Shown here piece by piece: positions 7,426-15,129 of a stretch of DNA of 64,000 nt (position 1 is the first letter of the stretch; each line of letters starts with the position of its first letter). The stretch lies in assembly GCA_016296575.1 (NCBI GenBank), contig JAEDJA010000008.1:1-64000 (forward strand), written 5' to 3'. Both the position numbers and the translations under genes were made by a program. Origin of the DNA: Treponema sp. (GTDB taxonomy: Bacteria; Spirochaetota; Spirochaetia; Treponematales; Treponemataceae). Below the pieces are notes generated by a model, which worked only from the letters and a program-made list of their open reading frames with translations, was not told the DNA's origin and did no database searches.

Positions 7426-8643
7426 ATGGTACTCTTCGGAGGCATTCTTTCAATCAAAGCAGTAACATTCCTGATTTTCACTGTATTTGTTATCGCTGCT
7501 TTAGGTTATTTACTTGGTAGAATCACTATTAAAGGTGTTTCTTTGGGAACTGCAGGTGTTTTCATCGTAGCTCTTCTTTTTGGTGCTCTTTTGTACAACC
7601 CACTGTCAGCCCAGCTTAAAGTTGGATCAGCCAGTTACGTAACAAATGCACTTAAAATTGTAGAAACAATGGGATTGATTCTCTTTGTAACTTCAGTTGG
7701 TTTTATTGCAGGACCAAGTTTCTTTGGTGATCTTAAAAAGAACTTCAAATCTTACATTCTTCTTGGATTGATTATCATTATCGTTGGTGGTCTTGCCTGT
7801 GCAGTTTGTACAATTATTGATATTAAAGCTTTTGGTCGTACTCCTGAAGAAGCAGGTGCCATGCTGGTTGGTCTTCTTTCTGGTTCACTTACATCAACTC
7901 CAGCTTTCTCCGCTGCAAAAGCTACAGTAACTTCTGAAGAACTTGAAGCAATTGTTGCTGTTGGACACGGAATTGCTTACCTCTTTGGTGTAATCGGAGT
8001 AGTTCTTTTCGTACAGCTGGTTCCAAAAATGGCTAAAGCCAACATGGAAGAAGAAAGAGCTAAACTTTCTGCTGCAAACCCAGAAACTCCATCAAAACTC
8101 AACGGTTCTGAACTTGAACTGGATCCATTCGGATTCTGTGCATTCTCTATTGTAGCTTATCTTGGTATGATAATCGGATGTTTCAAATTTGGAAACTTCT
8201 CTCTTACAACTACAGGTGGATGTCTTATTCTTGCTCTTATTGCAGGTCACTTCTCTAAAATCGGAAAAGTATCAATCATGCCAATGGAAGGAACTCTTAA
8301 AGTATTCCGTGAGCTTGGTCTTATGTTGTTCCTTATTGGTGCTGGTATTGCCGGTGGTGCAAGTTTCGTAAAATACTTCCAGTGGGTTTACTTTGTCTAC
8401 GGCATCGTAATGACTATTGTTCCAATGATCATCGGTTTCCTTTTTGCAAAATTCGTTTTGAAACTGAACCTTTTGAACAACCTTGGATCAATCTGTGGTG
8501 GTATGACTTCTACTCCTGCTCTTGGAACTCTTATTTCTACTGCAGGAACAGAAAAAGTTGCCGGTGCTTATGCTTCAACTTATCCAATCGCTTTGGTTGC
8601 TGTTGTAATCATTTCTCAGGTACTTATCATTATTTTCAGATAA
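7426..8643 (+). CDS. AspT/SucE-type (AAE family) transporter lacking RCK domains
   Basis: A 405-residue integral membrane protein with about ten hydrophobic helices in two repeated halves. Each half carries the aspartate:alanine exchanger signature: LLSGSLTSTPAFSAAKA near residue 150 and ICGGMTSTPALGTLIST near 360. Family members include AspT, which exchanges aspartate for alanine, and SucE1 of Corynebacterium glutamicum, a succinate exporter. Those proteins usually carry a large cytosolic TrkA-C/RCK insert between halves; here it is replaced by about 35 polar residues (KANMEEERAKLSAANP region). Its position 1.4 kb after the fumarate reductase makes a dicarboxylate such as succinate a reasonable substrate guess, but the family does not fix the substrate. 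Own promoter and terminator, so monocistronic. Confidence 0.75.
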   Translation: MVLFGGILSIKAVTFLIFTVFVIAALGYLLGRITIKGVSLGTAGVFIVALLFGALLYNPLSAQLKVGSASYVTNALKIVETMGLILFVTSVGFIAGPSFFGDLKKNFKSYILLGLIIIIVGGLACAVCTIIDIKAFGRTPEEAGAMLVGLLSGSLTSTPAFSAAKATVTSEELEAIVAVGHGIAYLFGVIGVVLFVQLVPKMAKANMEEERAKLSAANPETPSKLNGSELELDPFGFCAFSIVAYLGMIIGCFKFGNFSLTTTGGCLILALIAGHFSKIGKVSIMPMEGTLKVFRELGLMLFLIGAGIAGGASFVKYFQWVYFVYGIVMTIVPMIIGFLFAKFVLKLNLLNNLGSICGGMTSTPALGTLISTAGTEKVAGAYASTYPIALVAVVIISQVLIIIFR

Positions 8644-8663
8644 TCTGATTTTAAGACATATAA

Positions 8664-8798
8664 GAGGCTGTCCAATAAGTTTGCATTACAGTGGTTGAGT
8701 TTACGGTCCCTGAGCCCTTCGACAAGCTCAGGAACCACCTGTCGAAGGGCTCAATGAGCGCTACACACTCATTACTTTTGGGACAGCCCCTTTTTTTT
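8664..8798. mobile_element. MITE-like palindromic element B with T-run, also a terminator
   Basis: The outer ends GAGGCTGTCCAATAAGT (8664-8680) and ACTTTTGGGACAGCCCC (8774-8790) are imperfect inverted repeats, followed by eight T. The right 37 bases match the reverse complement of element A at 6055-6107 with two or three differences, and the left 17 match its other end. Between the ends lies a REP-like palindrome absent from element A. No transposase gene is present. It sits right after the transporter and probably terminates it. Confidence 0.7.
8704..8753. repeat. REP-like palindrome nested in element B, copy 3
   Basis: TGAGCCCTTCGACA (8711-8724) is perfectly repeated in inverse as TGTCGAAGGGCTCA (8740-8753), and an overlapping smaller palindrome runs GGTCCCTGAGC to GCTCAGGAACC (8705-8736). 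It shares the TTCGACAAGCTCA core with copies 1 and 2, although the flanking arms differ. Confidence 0.75.
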
Positions 8799-8854
8799 GC
8801 ACAAATATACAATTCAAAAATAGAATTATTGTTCTACTTAAATAGCCAATTCGT

Positions 8855-8860
8855 TATACT
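8855..8860 (+). promoter_or_regulatory. -10 element of the EIIC gene, predicted leaderless
   Basis: TATACT ends six bases before the ATG at 8867, so the expected transcription start is the A of the start codon. No Shine-Dalgarno is visible. The -35 region (TTCTAC at a 17-base spacer) is weak. Confidence 0.4.
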
Positions 8861-8866
8861 GTAATC

Positions 8867-9949
8867 ATGGACAGTTCAAAAAATCAAAAAAAATCTATTT
8901 ACAAAACTATTATTGATCAGATTTCGGGCATTTTTATGCCATTTATTTCAATAATTACCGCCGCAAGCATTATTAAATCTATAATGATTCTTCTTGCACA
9001 AACTAAAGCTATTGATTCAGCATCAGGACTTTATAAGATATTTTACGCATGTGGTGACGGATTTTTTTATTTCCTGCCATTCTTTCTTTGTTTCTCTGCC
9101 GCAAAACAATGGAACTGTAATCCTTACATAGCACTGCTTATTCCAGTTTCAATGCTTTATCCAGATCTTCTTTCCATTCTTGAAAACAATATTTCTCTTT
9201 CATTTTTAGGACTTCCTATAAAACCTGCAATATATCATTCAAGTGTAATACCAGTGTTACTAGGTGTAGGACTTCTTCATTTTGTTGAAAAACCTTGTGA
9301 CCGATTTATTCCAGAATACATCAGATCATTTTTAAAACCTGTAATCTGCATGATAATTGTTCTTCCACTAACATTCATTTTATTTGGACCAGCAGGAACT
9401 TTCATTGGAAATCTTCTTACAAAAGCATTCTTCTGGATTTATGATAAAAATGCAATTTTAGCTGGTGCTTTCATGGGATTTTTCATTCAACCAATGGTAG
9501 TAATTGGTGCTCACTGGCCTTTGATTCCTGTTGCATTAAACAATATCAGCGTAAATGGATACGATGTTATAATGCCTCTTTTAGCAGCAGCAGTTTATGG
9601 GCAATGTGGTGCAAGTCTAGCAATCGGACTTATGTATAAAAATATTGAGAAAAAACGAAATGCCTTCCAGTCAAGCTTCTCTTGTGCCCTTGGTGTTACA
9701 GAACCAGCACTTTATACTGTAAATCTTCCACTTGTAAGACCTTTTATTTCAGCTTGTATTGCAGGAAGTATTGGTGGTGCCATTACAGGATGGGCTGGAA
9801 CTCACTGTATTTCCTTCACTTTTCCATCATTTCTTACTTGTGTTGCCTTTATCGGTCCTGGATTTATTACTTTCTGCCTTTCTATGGTTTTAGGATTTAT
9901 TCTTGGATTCTTACTAACTTATCTTCAGAAAAATTTTATTATCCTATAA
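8867..9949 (+). CDS. PTS EIIC component, glucose/beta-glucoside superfamily, orphan
   Basis: A 360-residue membrane protein with about ten hydrophobic segments. It matches the EIIC domain of sucrose/trehalose/beta-glucoside permeases: a start resembling ISGIFMPFISIITAASIIK, the TM-proximal GAHWPLIPVALNNI, and the substrate-site signature GVTEPALYTVNLPLVRPF (family form GITEPAIYGVNLP). EIIC moves the sugar while EIIB phosphorylates it. No EIIB (Cys) or EIIA (His) domain is fused, and none is encoded in the window. It therefore either borrows EIIB from elsewhere or works as a facilitator. The gene stands alone between the terminator at 8798 and the suf promoter. Confidence 0.8.
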   Translation: MDSSKNQKKSIYKTIIDQISGIFMPFISIITAASIIKSIMILLAQTKAIDSASGLYKIFYACGDGFFYFLPFFLCFSAAKQWNCNPYIALLIPVSMLYPDLLSILENNISLSFLGLPIKPAIYHSSVIPVLLGVGLLHFVEKPCDRFIPEYIRSFLKPVICMIIVLPLTFILFGPAGTFIGNLLTKAFFWIYDKNAILAGAFMGFFIQPMVVIGAHWPLIPVALNNISVNGYDVIMPLLAAAVYGQCGASLAIGLMYKNIEKKRNAFQSSFSCALGVTEPALYTVNLPLVRPFISACIAGSIGGAITGWAGTHCISFTFPSFLTCVAFIGPGFITFCLSMVLGFILGFLLTYLQKNFIIL

Positions 9950-9976
9950 GATTAGTAGGATTATAAACTCATTTTA

Positions 9977-10005
9977 TTGAATTTTCCCTAATTTTTCACT
10001 ATATT
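9977..10005 (+). promoter_or_regulatory. Promoter of the suf operon
   Basis: TTGAAT (9977-9982), 17-base spacer, TATATT (10000-10005); expected start near 10012, leaving a 24-base leader with a GGGG ribosome-binding site. I see no recognisable IscR or SufR operator and no sufR gene nearby. Confidence 0.45.
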
Positions 10006-10035
10006 ATAAGTAGAATAATTATTATTGGGGTTATT

Positions 10036-10779
10036 ATGTCTTTATTGAATGTACAGAATCTGTGTGCTGGAATTGAAGGTAAACAGATTCTAAACAAACT
10101 GAACCTTACAATCAATCCAGGAGAAACTCATGTACTTATGGGTCCTAATGGGGCTGGAAAATCTTCTCTTGGAAACACTCTTATGGGAAACCCGGTTTAC
10201 AAAATTTCTGATGGAAAAATTATATTCAAAGATACAGATATAACAGAAGAAACAACAGACAAACGTGCTAAACTTGGCATGTTCATGTCTTTTCAGCAGC
10301 CTCTTGAAGTTCCTGGTATTACTGTAGAAAATTTCATTCGTCAGGCTATTCAGCATAAAACAGGTGAACATGTAAAGCTTTTTCAGTTTCAGAAAGAACT
10401 TAAAGCAAAAATGGAACTTCTAAATATGGATCCATCCTATGCCAGCCGAGATTTAAACGTTGGTTTTTCTGGTGGTGAAAGAAAGAAAAGTGAAATTCTT
10501 CAGCTGCTTATGCTAAAACCGGATTTTGCAATTCTTGATGAAACAGATTCTGGCCTTGATGTTGATGCAGTTCGATTTGTTTCAAAAGGTATAAATGAAT
10601 ACCAGAAAACTCAGAAAGGTGGTCTTTTGATTATTACCCACTCAACAAGAATTCTTGAATCTTTGCATGTTGATTATACCCACATCATTGTAAAGGGACA
10701 GATTATCAAAACTGGTGATGGAAGCCTGGTTAAAGAAATCAACGAAAAAGGTTTTGAAGCTTTTTTGGGAAACAAATAA
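10036..10779 (+). CDS. sufC: SufC, Fe-S assembly ATPase
   Basis: A 247-residue ABC ATPase of normal SufC length. Walker A is GPNGAGKSSLGNTLMG (about residue 36), the signature is VGFSGGERKKSEILQ, and Walker B is FAILDETDSGLDVDAV, where SufC proteins typically have DETDSGLD. SufC binds SufB and SufD in a soluble SufBC2D scaffold and its ATPase drives the conformational change needed to build iron-sulfur clusters. First gene of sufCBDSU, the same order as treponemal suf loci I know (TP0611-TP0615). The many Fe-S proteins at 1-6024 would be obvious clients. Confidence 0.97.
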   Translation: MSLLNVQNLCAGIEGKQILNKLNLTINPGETHVLMGPNGAGKSSLGNTLMGNPVYKISDGKIIFKDTDITEETTDKRAKLGMFMSFQQPLEVPGITVENFIRQAIQHKTGEHVKLFQFQKELKAKMELLNMDPSYASRDLNVGFSGGERKKSEILQLLMLKPDFAILDETDSGLDVDAVRFVSKGINEYQKTQKGGLLIITHSTRILESLHVDYTHIIVKGQIIKTGDGSLVKEINEKGFEAFLGNK

Positions 10780-10799
10780 ACTAATAACAGATAAATATA

Positions 10800-12215
10800 A
10801 TGAATAACGAAAAAACAAACATACAAGATATAGACCGAACTCTATACGACTTCCGTTATGAAGAAAACGAAAAAGATTTTTATCGCATGGAATCAGGTCT
10901 TACTGCTGAAATTGTTACAAAACTTTCAGAAGAAAAAGGTGATCCACAATGGATGCGGGAGTTCCGTTTAAAATCTCTGGAAATTTATAATACACTTCGC
11001 ACTCCAGACTGGGGTCCAGACATCTCTGAACTTCACATGGAAAATATTGCCACTTATGTAAAACCAAAAACCGATATGGCAAACACATGGGAAAATGTTC
11101 CTCAGGATATTAAGGATTCTTTTGAAAAGCTTGGTATTCCAGAAGCAGAACGCAAATCCCTTGCTGGTGTTGGTGCTCAGTTTGACTCAGAACTTGTTTA
11201 TCACAATGTTCAGGATGAAGTTGCCAAACAGGGTGTAATTTACCTGGGATTTGAAGAAGCTCTTAAAAGTGAAGAATGGGGACCAATGGTAAAAGAGTAT
11301 TTTATGACTCTTGTTACTCCAAAAGACCATAAATTTGCAGCCCTTCACGGTGCTGTCTGGTCAGGCGGTTCCTTTGTTTATGTTCCTAAAGGTGTAAAAC
11401 TTTCATTTCCATTGCAGTCATATTTCCGACTTAATGCAAAAGGTGCTGGTCAGTTTGAACACACACTCATCATAGTTGATGAAGGCGCTGATCTTCACTT
11501 TATTGAAGGCTGTTCTGCACCAAAATATAATGTAGCCAATCTTCATGCTGGATGTGTTGAACTTTTTGTAAAAAAAGGTGCTCATCTTAGATATTCCACC
11601 ATTGAAAACTGGTCTAAGAATATGTACAACCTGAACACCAAACGTGCAAAAGTAGAAGAAGATGCAAGCATTGAATGGGTTTCTGGAAGTTTTGGTAGTC
11701 ACGTTTCATATCTTTATCCGGAAAGTGATCTTATTGGAAAAAATGCTAAATCTGAATTTACAGGTGTAACTTTTGCAGGTAATGGACAGAATCTTGATAC
11801 CGGTGCAAAAATGGTTCATCTGGCTCCAAATACATCAAGTGTAATTACTACAAAATCAATTTCCAAGGGCGGTGGAACTTCAATTTATCGTTCTGCTGTT
11901 TATATTGGTAAAGAAGCGATAAATTCCAAGGCAAGTGTAAGCTGTCAAAGTTTAATGCTGGACAGTGAAAGCCGTTCTGACACAATTCCTGCCATGCAAG
12001 TTATGAATGACTCAAGCGATGTAGGACACGAAGCAAAAATTGGACGTATTTCAAATGATGCGATTTTCTATTTAATGAGCCGTGGTATTCCGGAAGACGA
12101 AGCAAAAAGCATGATTGTTTCAGGTTTTGCAAATCCTGTTAGTAAGGAACTTCCTTTGGAATATGCAGTAGAAATGAATAATCTTATTCGTCTTGAAATG
12201 AAGGGGGCAATGTAA
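10800..12215 (+). CDS. sufB: SufB, Fe-S cluster assembly scaffold
   Basis: A 471-residue protein of usual SufB length. It shows the family beta-helix core with VWSGGSFVYVPKGVKL, FIEGCSAP, TIENWSKNMYNLNTKRA and the C-terminal GRISNDAIFYLMSRGIPEDE. SufB receives sulfur from SufS/SufU and assembles the nascent cluster together with SufD and SufC. The gene begins 20 bases after sufC and its stop touches the sufD frame. Nothing in the sequence is unusual for the family. Confidence 0.97.
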   Translation: MNNEKTNIQDIDRTLYDFRYEENEKDFYRMESGLTAEIVTKLSEEKGDPQWMREFRLKSLEIYNTLRTPDWGPDISELHMENIATYVKPKTDMANTWENVPQDIKDSFEKLGIPEAERKSLAGVGAQFDSELVYHNVQDEVAKQGVIYLGFEEALKSEEWGPMVKEYFMTLVTPKDHKFAALHGAVWSGGSFVYVPKGVKLSFPLQSYFRLNAKGAGQFEHTLIIVDEGADLHFIEGCSAPKYNVANLHAGCVELFVKKGAHLRYSTIENWSKNMYNLNTKRAKVEEDASIEWVSGSFGSHVSYLYPESDLIGKNAKSEFTGVTFAGNGQNLDTGAKMVHLAPNTSSVITTKSISKGGGTSIYRSAVYIGKEAINSKASVSCQSLMLDSESRSDTIPAMQVMNDSSDVGHEAKIGRISNDAIFYLMSRGIPEDEAKSMIVSGFANPVSKELPLEYAVEMNNLIRLEMKGAM

Positions 12216-13324
12216 TGAGTAATTTGATTTTAAACAACAGCCCTGCCCTTACCTGGACTTGGCTTAGAATGAACAAAGCCAGAATTGAAGATGATTTGAA
12301 CAGCTCAATTGATTTTTCAAATGCAGAATACAATATCATTTCAAAACCAGAATCAGTAAAAATTATTGATTTAAAGGACTTCTCTACAAAACTAAAGACT
12401 CCATTATCTGCAGTTTTTAACAAAACATCTGAACTTGGAATTCAATATAAATCTGTAGAAGAAGAAAATGTAACAGAACTTAGTGCAAAAGATACATTGG
12501 TAATACAGGCCTCAAAAAAAGAAACTGATCCCATTGTAATTAATGTAAAAGCAAAAGGAAATACGGCATCAAATCAGATTATCCATGCACTTTCCGGCTC
12601 TGAAGTTAAGGTAATTCTTATTTCTGAAAGTGAAAATGAGGAAGGAGTAAATCTTATTCGTACAAAATGTTATGCAGAACAAGATTCTAAAATCCATATA
12701 TGCAAAGTTCAGCTTTTAAAAAACGGATATTACCATATTGATTCAACAGAAAATGTGTGTGGCGAAAATGCAACCGTTGTTTATACTGAGCTTCAGCTTG
12801 GTGCAAAGAGTGTTTATACCGGCTCTTACACTGATCTTTCCGATTACAAAGCTTCTTACAAATCAGATACTGCATATTTTAGAAAAGGGAATCAGAAAAT
12901 CGACATGAACTATGTCTGCTGCCACAATCATCAGGGCAAAAAAACTAATTGTTCAATGTCTGTTGCTGGTACTCTTAAAGAAGATGCAGCAAAGATTTAC
13001 CGTGGAACAATTGACTTCAAAAAAGGCTGTTGTGGTGCCAAGGGAAATGAAATTGAAGAAACTCTTCTTCTTTCACCTAAAGCAGTTAACCGCTCAATTC
13101 CTATGATTCTTTGTGATGAAGAAGATGTTGAAGGCGAACATGGTGCAACAATCGGCCGCTTAAACGATGACATGCTTTTTTATATGCAGACTCGGGGAAT
13201 TCCAAAAAATAAAGCAGAAAGAATGATAAGCAGAGCAAAAATTATACAGGTTGCAAATCTCATAGATCACGCCTGTACTATGGCTCAAATTGAAGATTAT
13301 CTGGATAAGGAAGCAGGTTTATGA
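12215..13324 (+). CDS. sufD: SufD, Fe-S cluster assembly scaffold
   Basis: A 369-residue SufD. The N-terminal 170 residues are poorly conserved; the C-terminal half has the SufB/D fold, with RGTIDFKKGC and the family end GRLNDDMLFYMQTRGIPKNKAE. H254-equivalent and cysteine positions cannot be assigned without alignment. SufD pairs with SufB and is thought to help iron entry. Its start overlaps the sufB stop and its stop overlaps the sufS ATG by four bases (ATGA), indicating tight translational coupling and stoichiometric synthesis. Confidence 0.92.
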   Translation: MSNLILNNSPALTWTWLRMNKARIEDDLNSSIDFSNAEYNIISKPESVKIIDLKDFSTKLKTPLSAVFNKTSELGIQYKSVEEENVTELSAKDTLVIQASKKETDPIVINVKAKGNTASNQIIHALSGSEVKVILISESENEEGVNLIRTKCYAEQDSKIHICKVQLLKNGYYHIDSTENVCGENATVVYTELQLGAKSVYTGSYTDLSDYKASYKSDTAYFRKGNQKIDMNYVCCHNHQGKKTNCSMSVAGTLKEDAAKIYRGTIDFKKGCCGAKGNEIEETLLLSPKAVNRSIPMILCDEEDVEGEHGATIGRLNDDMLFYMQTRGIPKNKAERMISRAKIIQVANLIDHACTMAQIEDYLDKEAGL

Positions 13325-14544
13325 AAGATTTCAGAAAAGATTTTCCCTTCTTTGAAACAAAAGAAAACAAAAATCTGATTTATTTTGACAATGCTGCCAC
13401 AAGCCAGCGACCTAAGGTTGTTCTTGATGCAATTACTGATTTTTACAAAATAAACAATGCTAATCCGCTTCGAGGTCTTTATGAGCTTTCAGTACGAGCA
13501 ACTGATGCTTACGAAAATTCCCGTGAAACAGTAAGAGACTATATCAATGCAAAAGATCTATGTGAAATCATCTTTACAAGAAATGCCAGCGAAAGTCTGA
13601 ATCTGATTGCTTACACTTATGGTATGGAAAATGTTTCCGAAGGTGATGAAATTGCAGTTTCAATAATGGAACATCATTCAAACATTCTTCCATGGCAGAT
13701 GGTTTGTCGTGAAAAAAAAGCAAAGCTTGTTTTTCTTGAGTGTGATAAAGAAACAGCCGAAATTCCTGAAACTGAACTTGCTAAAATCACAAACCGAACA
13801 AAAATTGTAGCTGTTACACAGACAAGTAATGTTCTTGGAATTACAAACGATGTTAAACACATAGCTGAAATTGCTCATAAAAATGGAGCTGTTATTGTTG
13901 TTGACGGTGCTCAGAGTGCTCCACACCAAAAAGTTGATGTTCAAGATATTAATGCAGACTTTTTTGTTCTTTCCGGCCACAAATTATGCGGACCTACTGG
14001 AATTGGTGCGGTTTACGGAAAAAAAGCTCTCCTTGAAGCCATGCCACCATTTCTTCGCGGTGGAGAAATGATTGAATATGTTACACGTGAAGAAGCAACA
14101 TGGGCTGAACTTCCTCATAAATTTGAAGCTGGTACAGTAAATGCAGGTGGTGCTGTAGGAATGGCTGCAGCAATGAAATACCTGAAAGAAGAAGTTACTC
14201 TTGAATATATCAAAGAACACGATGCAAAACTAACTGCACTTCTTATGAATGAATTAAAGAATATTCCTTTTGTAAGTGTTCTTGGCTCAAAGGATAGTTC
14301 GAAACATTCTGGAATAGTATCATTTACTATAAATGGAGTGCATCCTCACGATATTGCATCAGTTCTTGACAGTGAAGGAATCTGTATAAGAGCTGGACAT
14401 CACTGTGCTCAACCTTTGGGAGCTTATCTTGATTTACCTTCTACCGCACGTGCCAGTCTCTATTTTTACAACACAGAAGAAGAAGTGTATACTTTTGTAG
14501 ATAAAGTTAGAAAAATTAGAAGCTGGATGGGCTACAAAGATTAA
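13321..14544 (+). CDS. sufS: SufS, group II cysteine desulfurase
   Basis: A 407-residue PLP enzyme that removes sulfur from cysteine as a persulfide and hands it to SufU. The N-terminus has the YFDNAATSQRPKVV motif, MEHHSNILPW marks the PLP site, and the Schiff-base lysine lies in VLSGHKLCGPTGIGAVYG. The active cysteine is in the short loop RAGHHCAQPLG, typical of the SufS/CsdA group, which needs an activator such as SufU or SufE. Here sufU is immediately downstream. A second, NifS/IscS-type desulfurase is encoded at 44824-45993. Confidence 0.96.
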   Translation: MKDFRKDFPFFETKENKNLIYFDNAATSQRPKVVLDAITDFYKINNANPLRGLYELSVRATDAYENSRETVRDYINAKDLCEIIFTRNASESLNLIAYTYGMENVSEGDEIAVSIMEHHSNILPWQMVCREKKAKLVFLECDKETAEIPETELAKITNRTKIVAVTQTSNVLGITNDVKHIAEIAHKNGAVIVVDGAQSAPHQKVDVQDINADFFVLSGHKLCGPTGIGAVYGKKALLEAMPPFLRGGEMIEYVTREEATWAELPHKFEAGTVNAGGAVGMAAAMKYLKEEVTLEYIKEHDAKLTALLMNELKNIPFVSVLGSKDSSKHSGIVSFTINGVHPHDIASVLDSEGICIRAGHHCAQPLGAYLDLPSTARASLYFYNTEEEVYTFVDKVRKIRSWMGYKD

Positions 14545-14560
14545 TTTTTAGGAAATATAA

Positions 14561-14983
14561 ATGGACACAAAAGAACTTTACCGTGAAATCTTAAATGAAC
14601 ACAACCTGAATCCTATTCATAAACTGGAAAAAGAAGGTGCTACATTTTCCTGCAATGGAGTAAACCCTTCCTGCGGTGATAACATTACCCTCAATCTTAA
14701 AGTTGAAGATGGAAAGATTTCAGACGGTTGGTTTACAGGCTCCGGCTGTGCTATATCACAGGCATCCTGTGATATGATGATCGATCTTCTTATTGGTAAA
14801 ACTGAAGAAGAAGCAAAAAAATTAGCTGATATTTTTGACCGTATGATTAAAGGAGAAGTTACTGAAGAGGAGCTTGAAAATCTTGATGAAGCTGCAGCTC
14901 TTCAGGATATTTCCCATATGCCGGCCCGCGTAAAATGTGCAATGCTTGGCTGGAGAACAATGAAGGAAATGCTGGGTCTATAG
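14561..14983 (+). CDS. sufU: SufU, zinc-dependent sulfur-transfer partner of SufS
   Basis: A 140-residue IscU-like protein. The three conserved cysteines are in NPSCGDNITL, FTGSGCAISQASCDMM and ARVKCAMLGWR. The 18-20 residue insert between the second and third (KTEEEAKKLADIFDRMI region) marks SufU rather than IscU. In Bacillus SufU carries Zn and accepts persulfide sulfur from SufS. Start ATG with the ribosome-binding site AGGA. The last gene of the operon; the -35 box of the tRNA-Arg promoter begins in its stop codon. Confidence 0.93.
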   Translation: MDTKELYREILNEHNLNPIHKLEKEGATFSCNGVNPSCGDNITLNLKVEDGKISDGWFTGSGCAISQASCDMMIDLLIGKTEEEAKKLADIFDRMIKGEVTEEELENLDEAAALQDISHMPARVKCAMLGWRTMKEMLGL

Positions 14984-15009
14984 ACATAAAGGCCGATTTT
15001 TGCTATTAT
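14981..15009 (+). promoter_or_regulatory. Promoter of tRNA-Arg
   Basis: TAGACA (14981-14986), 17-base spacer, TATTAT (15004-15009); expected start near 15016, four bases before the mature tRNA. The -35 box shares its first three bases with the sufU stop codon. Confidence 0.6.
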
Positions 15010-15019
15010 ATATTCAGTT

Positions 15020-15094
15020 GGCGCTTTAGCTCAGCTGGATTAGAGCAATTGCCTTCTAAGCAATAGGTCGCCTGTTCGAGCCAGGCAAGCGTCA
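15020..15094 (+). tRNA. tRNA-Arg, anticodon UCU
   Basis: A full cloverleaf can be folded by hand. Acceptor stem GGCGCTT with AAGCGTC (one G-T pair), D arm GCTC/GAGC, anticodon stem ATTGC/GCAAT around the loop CTTCTAA (anticodon TCT), variable region AGGTC, and T arm GCCTG/CAGGC around TTCGAGC. Discriminator A at 15094. CCA is not encoded; TTTT follows. It reads AGA and AGG, common arginine codons in an AT-rich genome. Confidence 0.95.
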
Positions 15095-15100
15095 TTTTAG

Positions 15101-15129
15101 AGTCACCATTTACGGTGACTTTCTTTTTT
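15101..15129 (+). terminator. Rho-independent terminator of tRNA-Arg
   Basis: AGTCACC (15101-15107) pairs with GGTGACT (15114-15120), followed by TTCTTTTTT. Only six bases separate it from the tRNA. It overlaps the stop codon of the convergent gene. Confidence 0.85.

Noticed and set aside
6115..8663. A composite transposon between elements A and B
   Set aside because: No transposase or target-site duplication is visible, and the enclosed genes look native. Only the similarity of the ends is supported.
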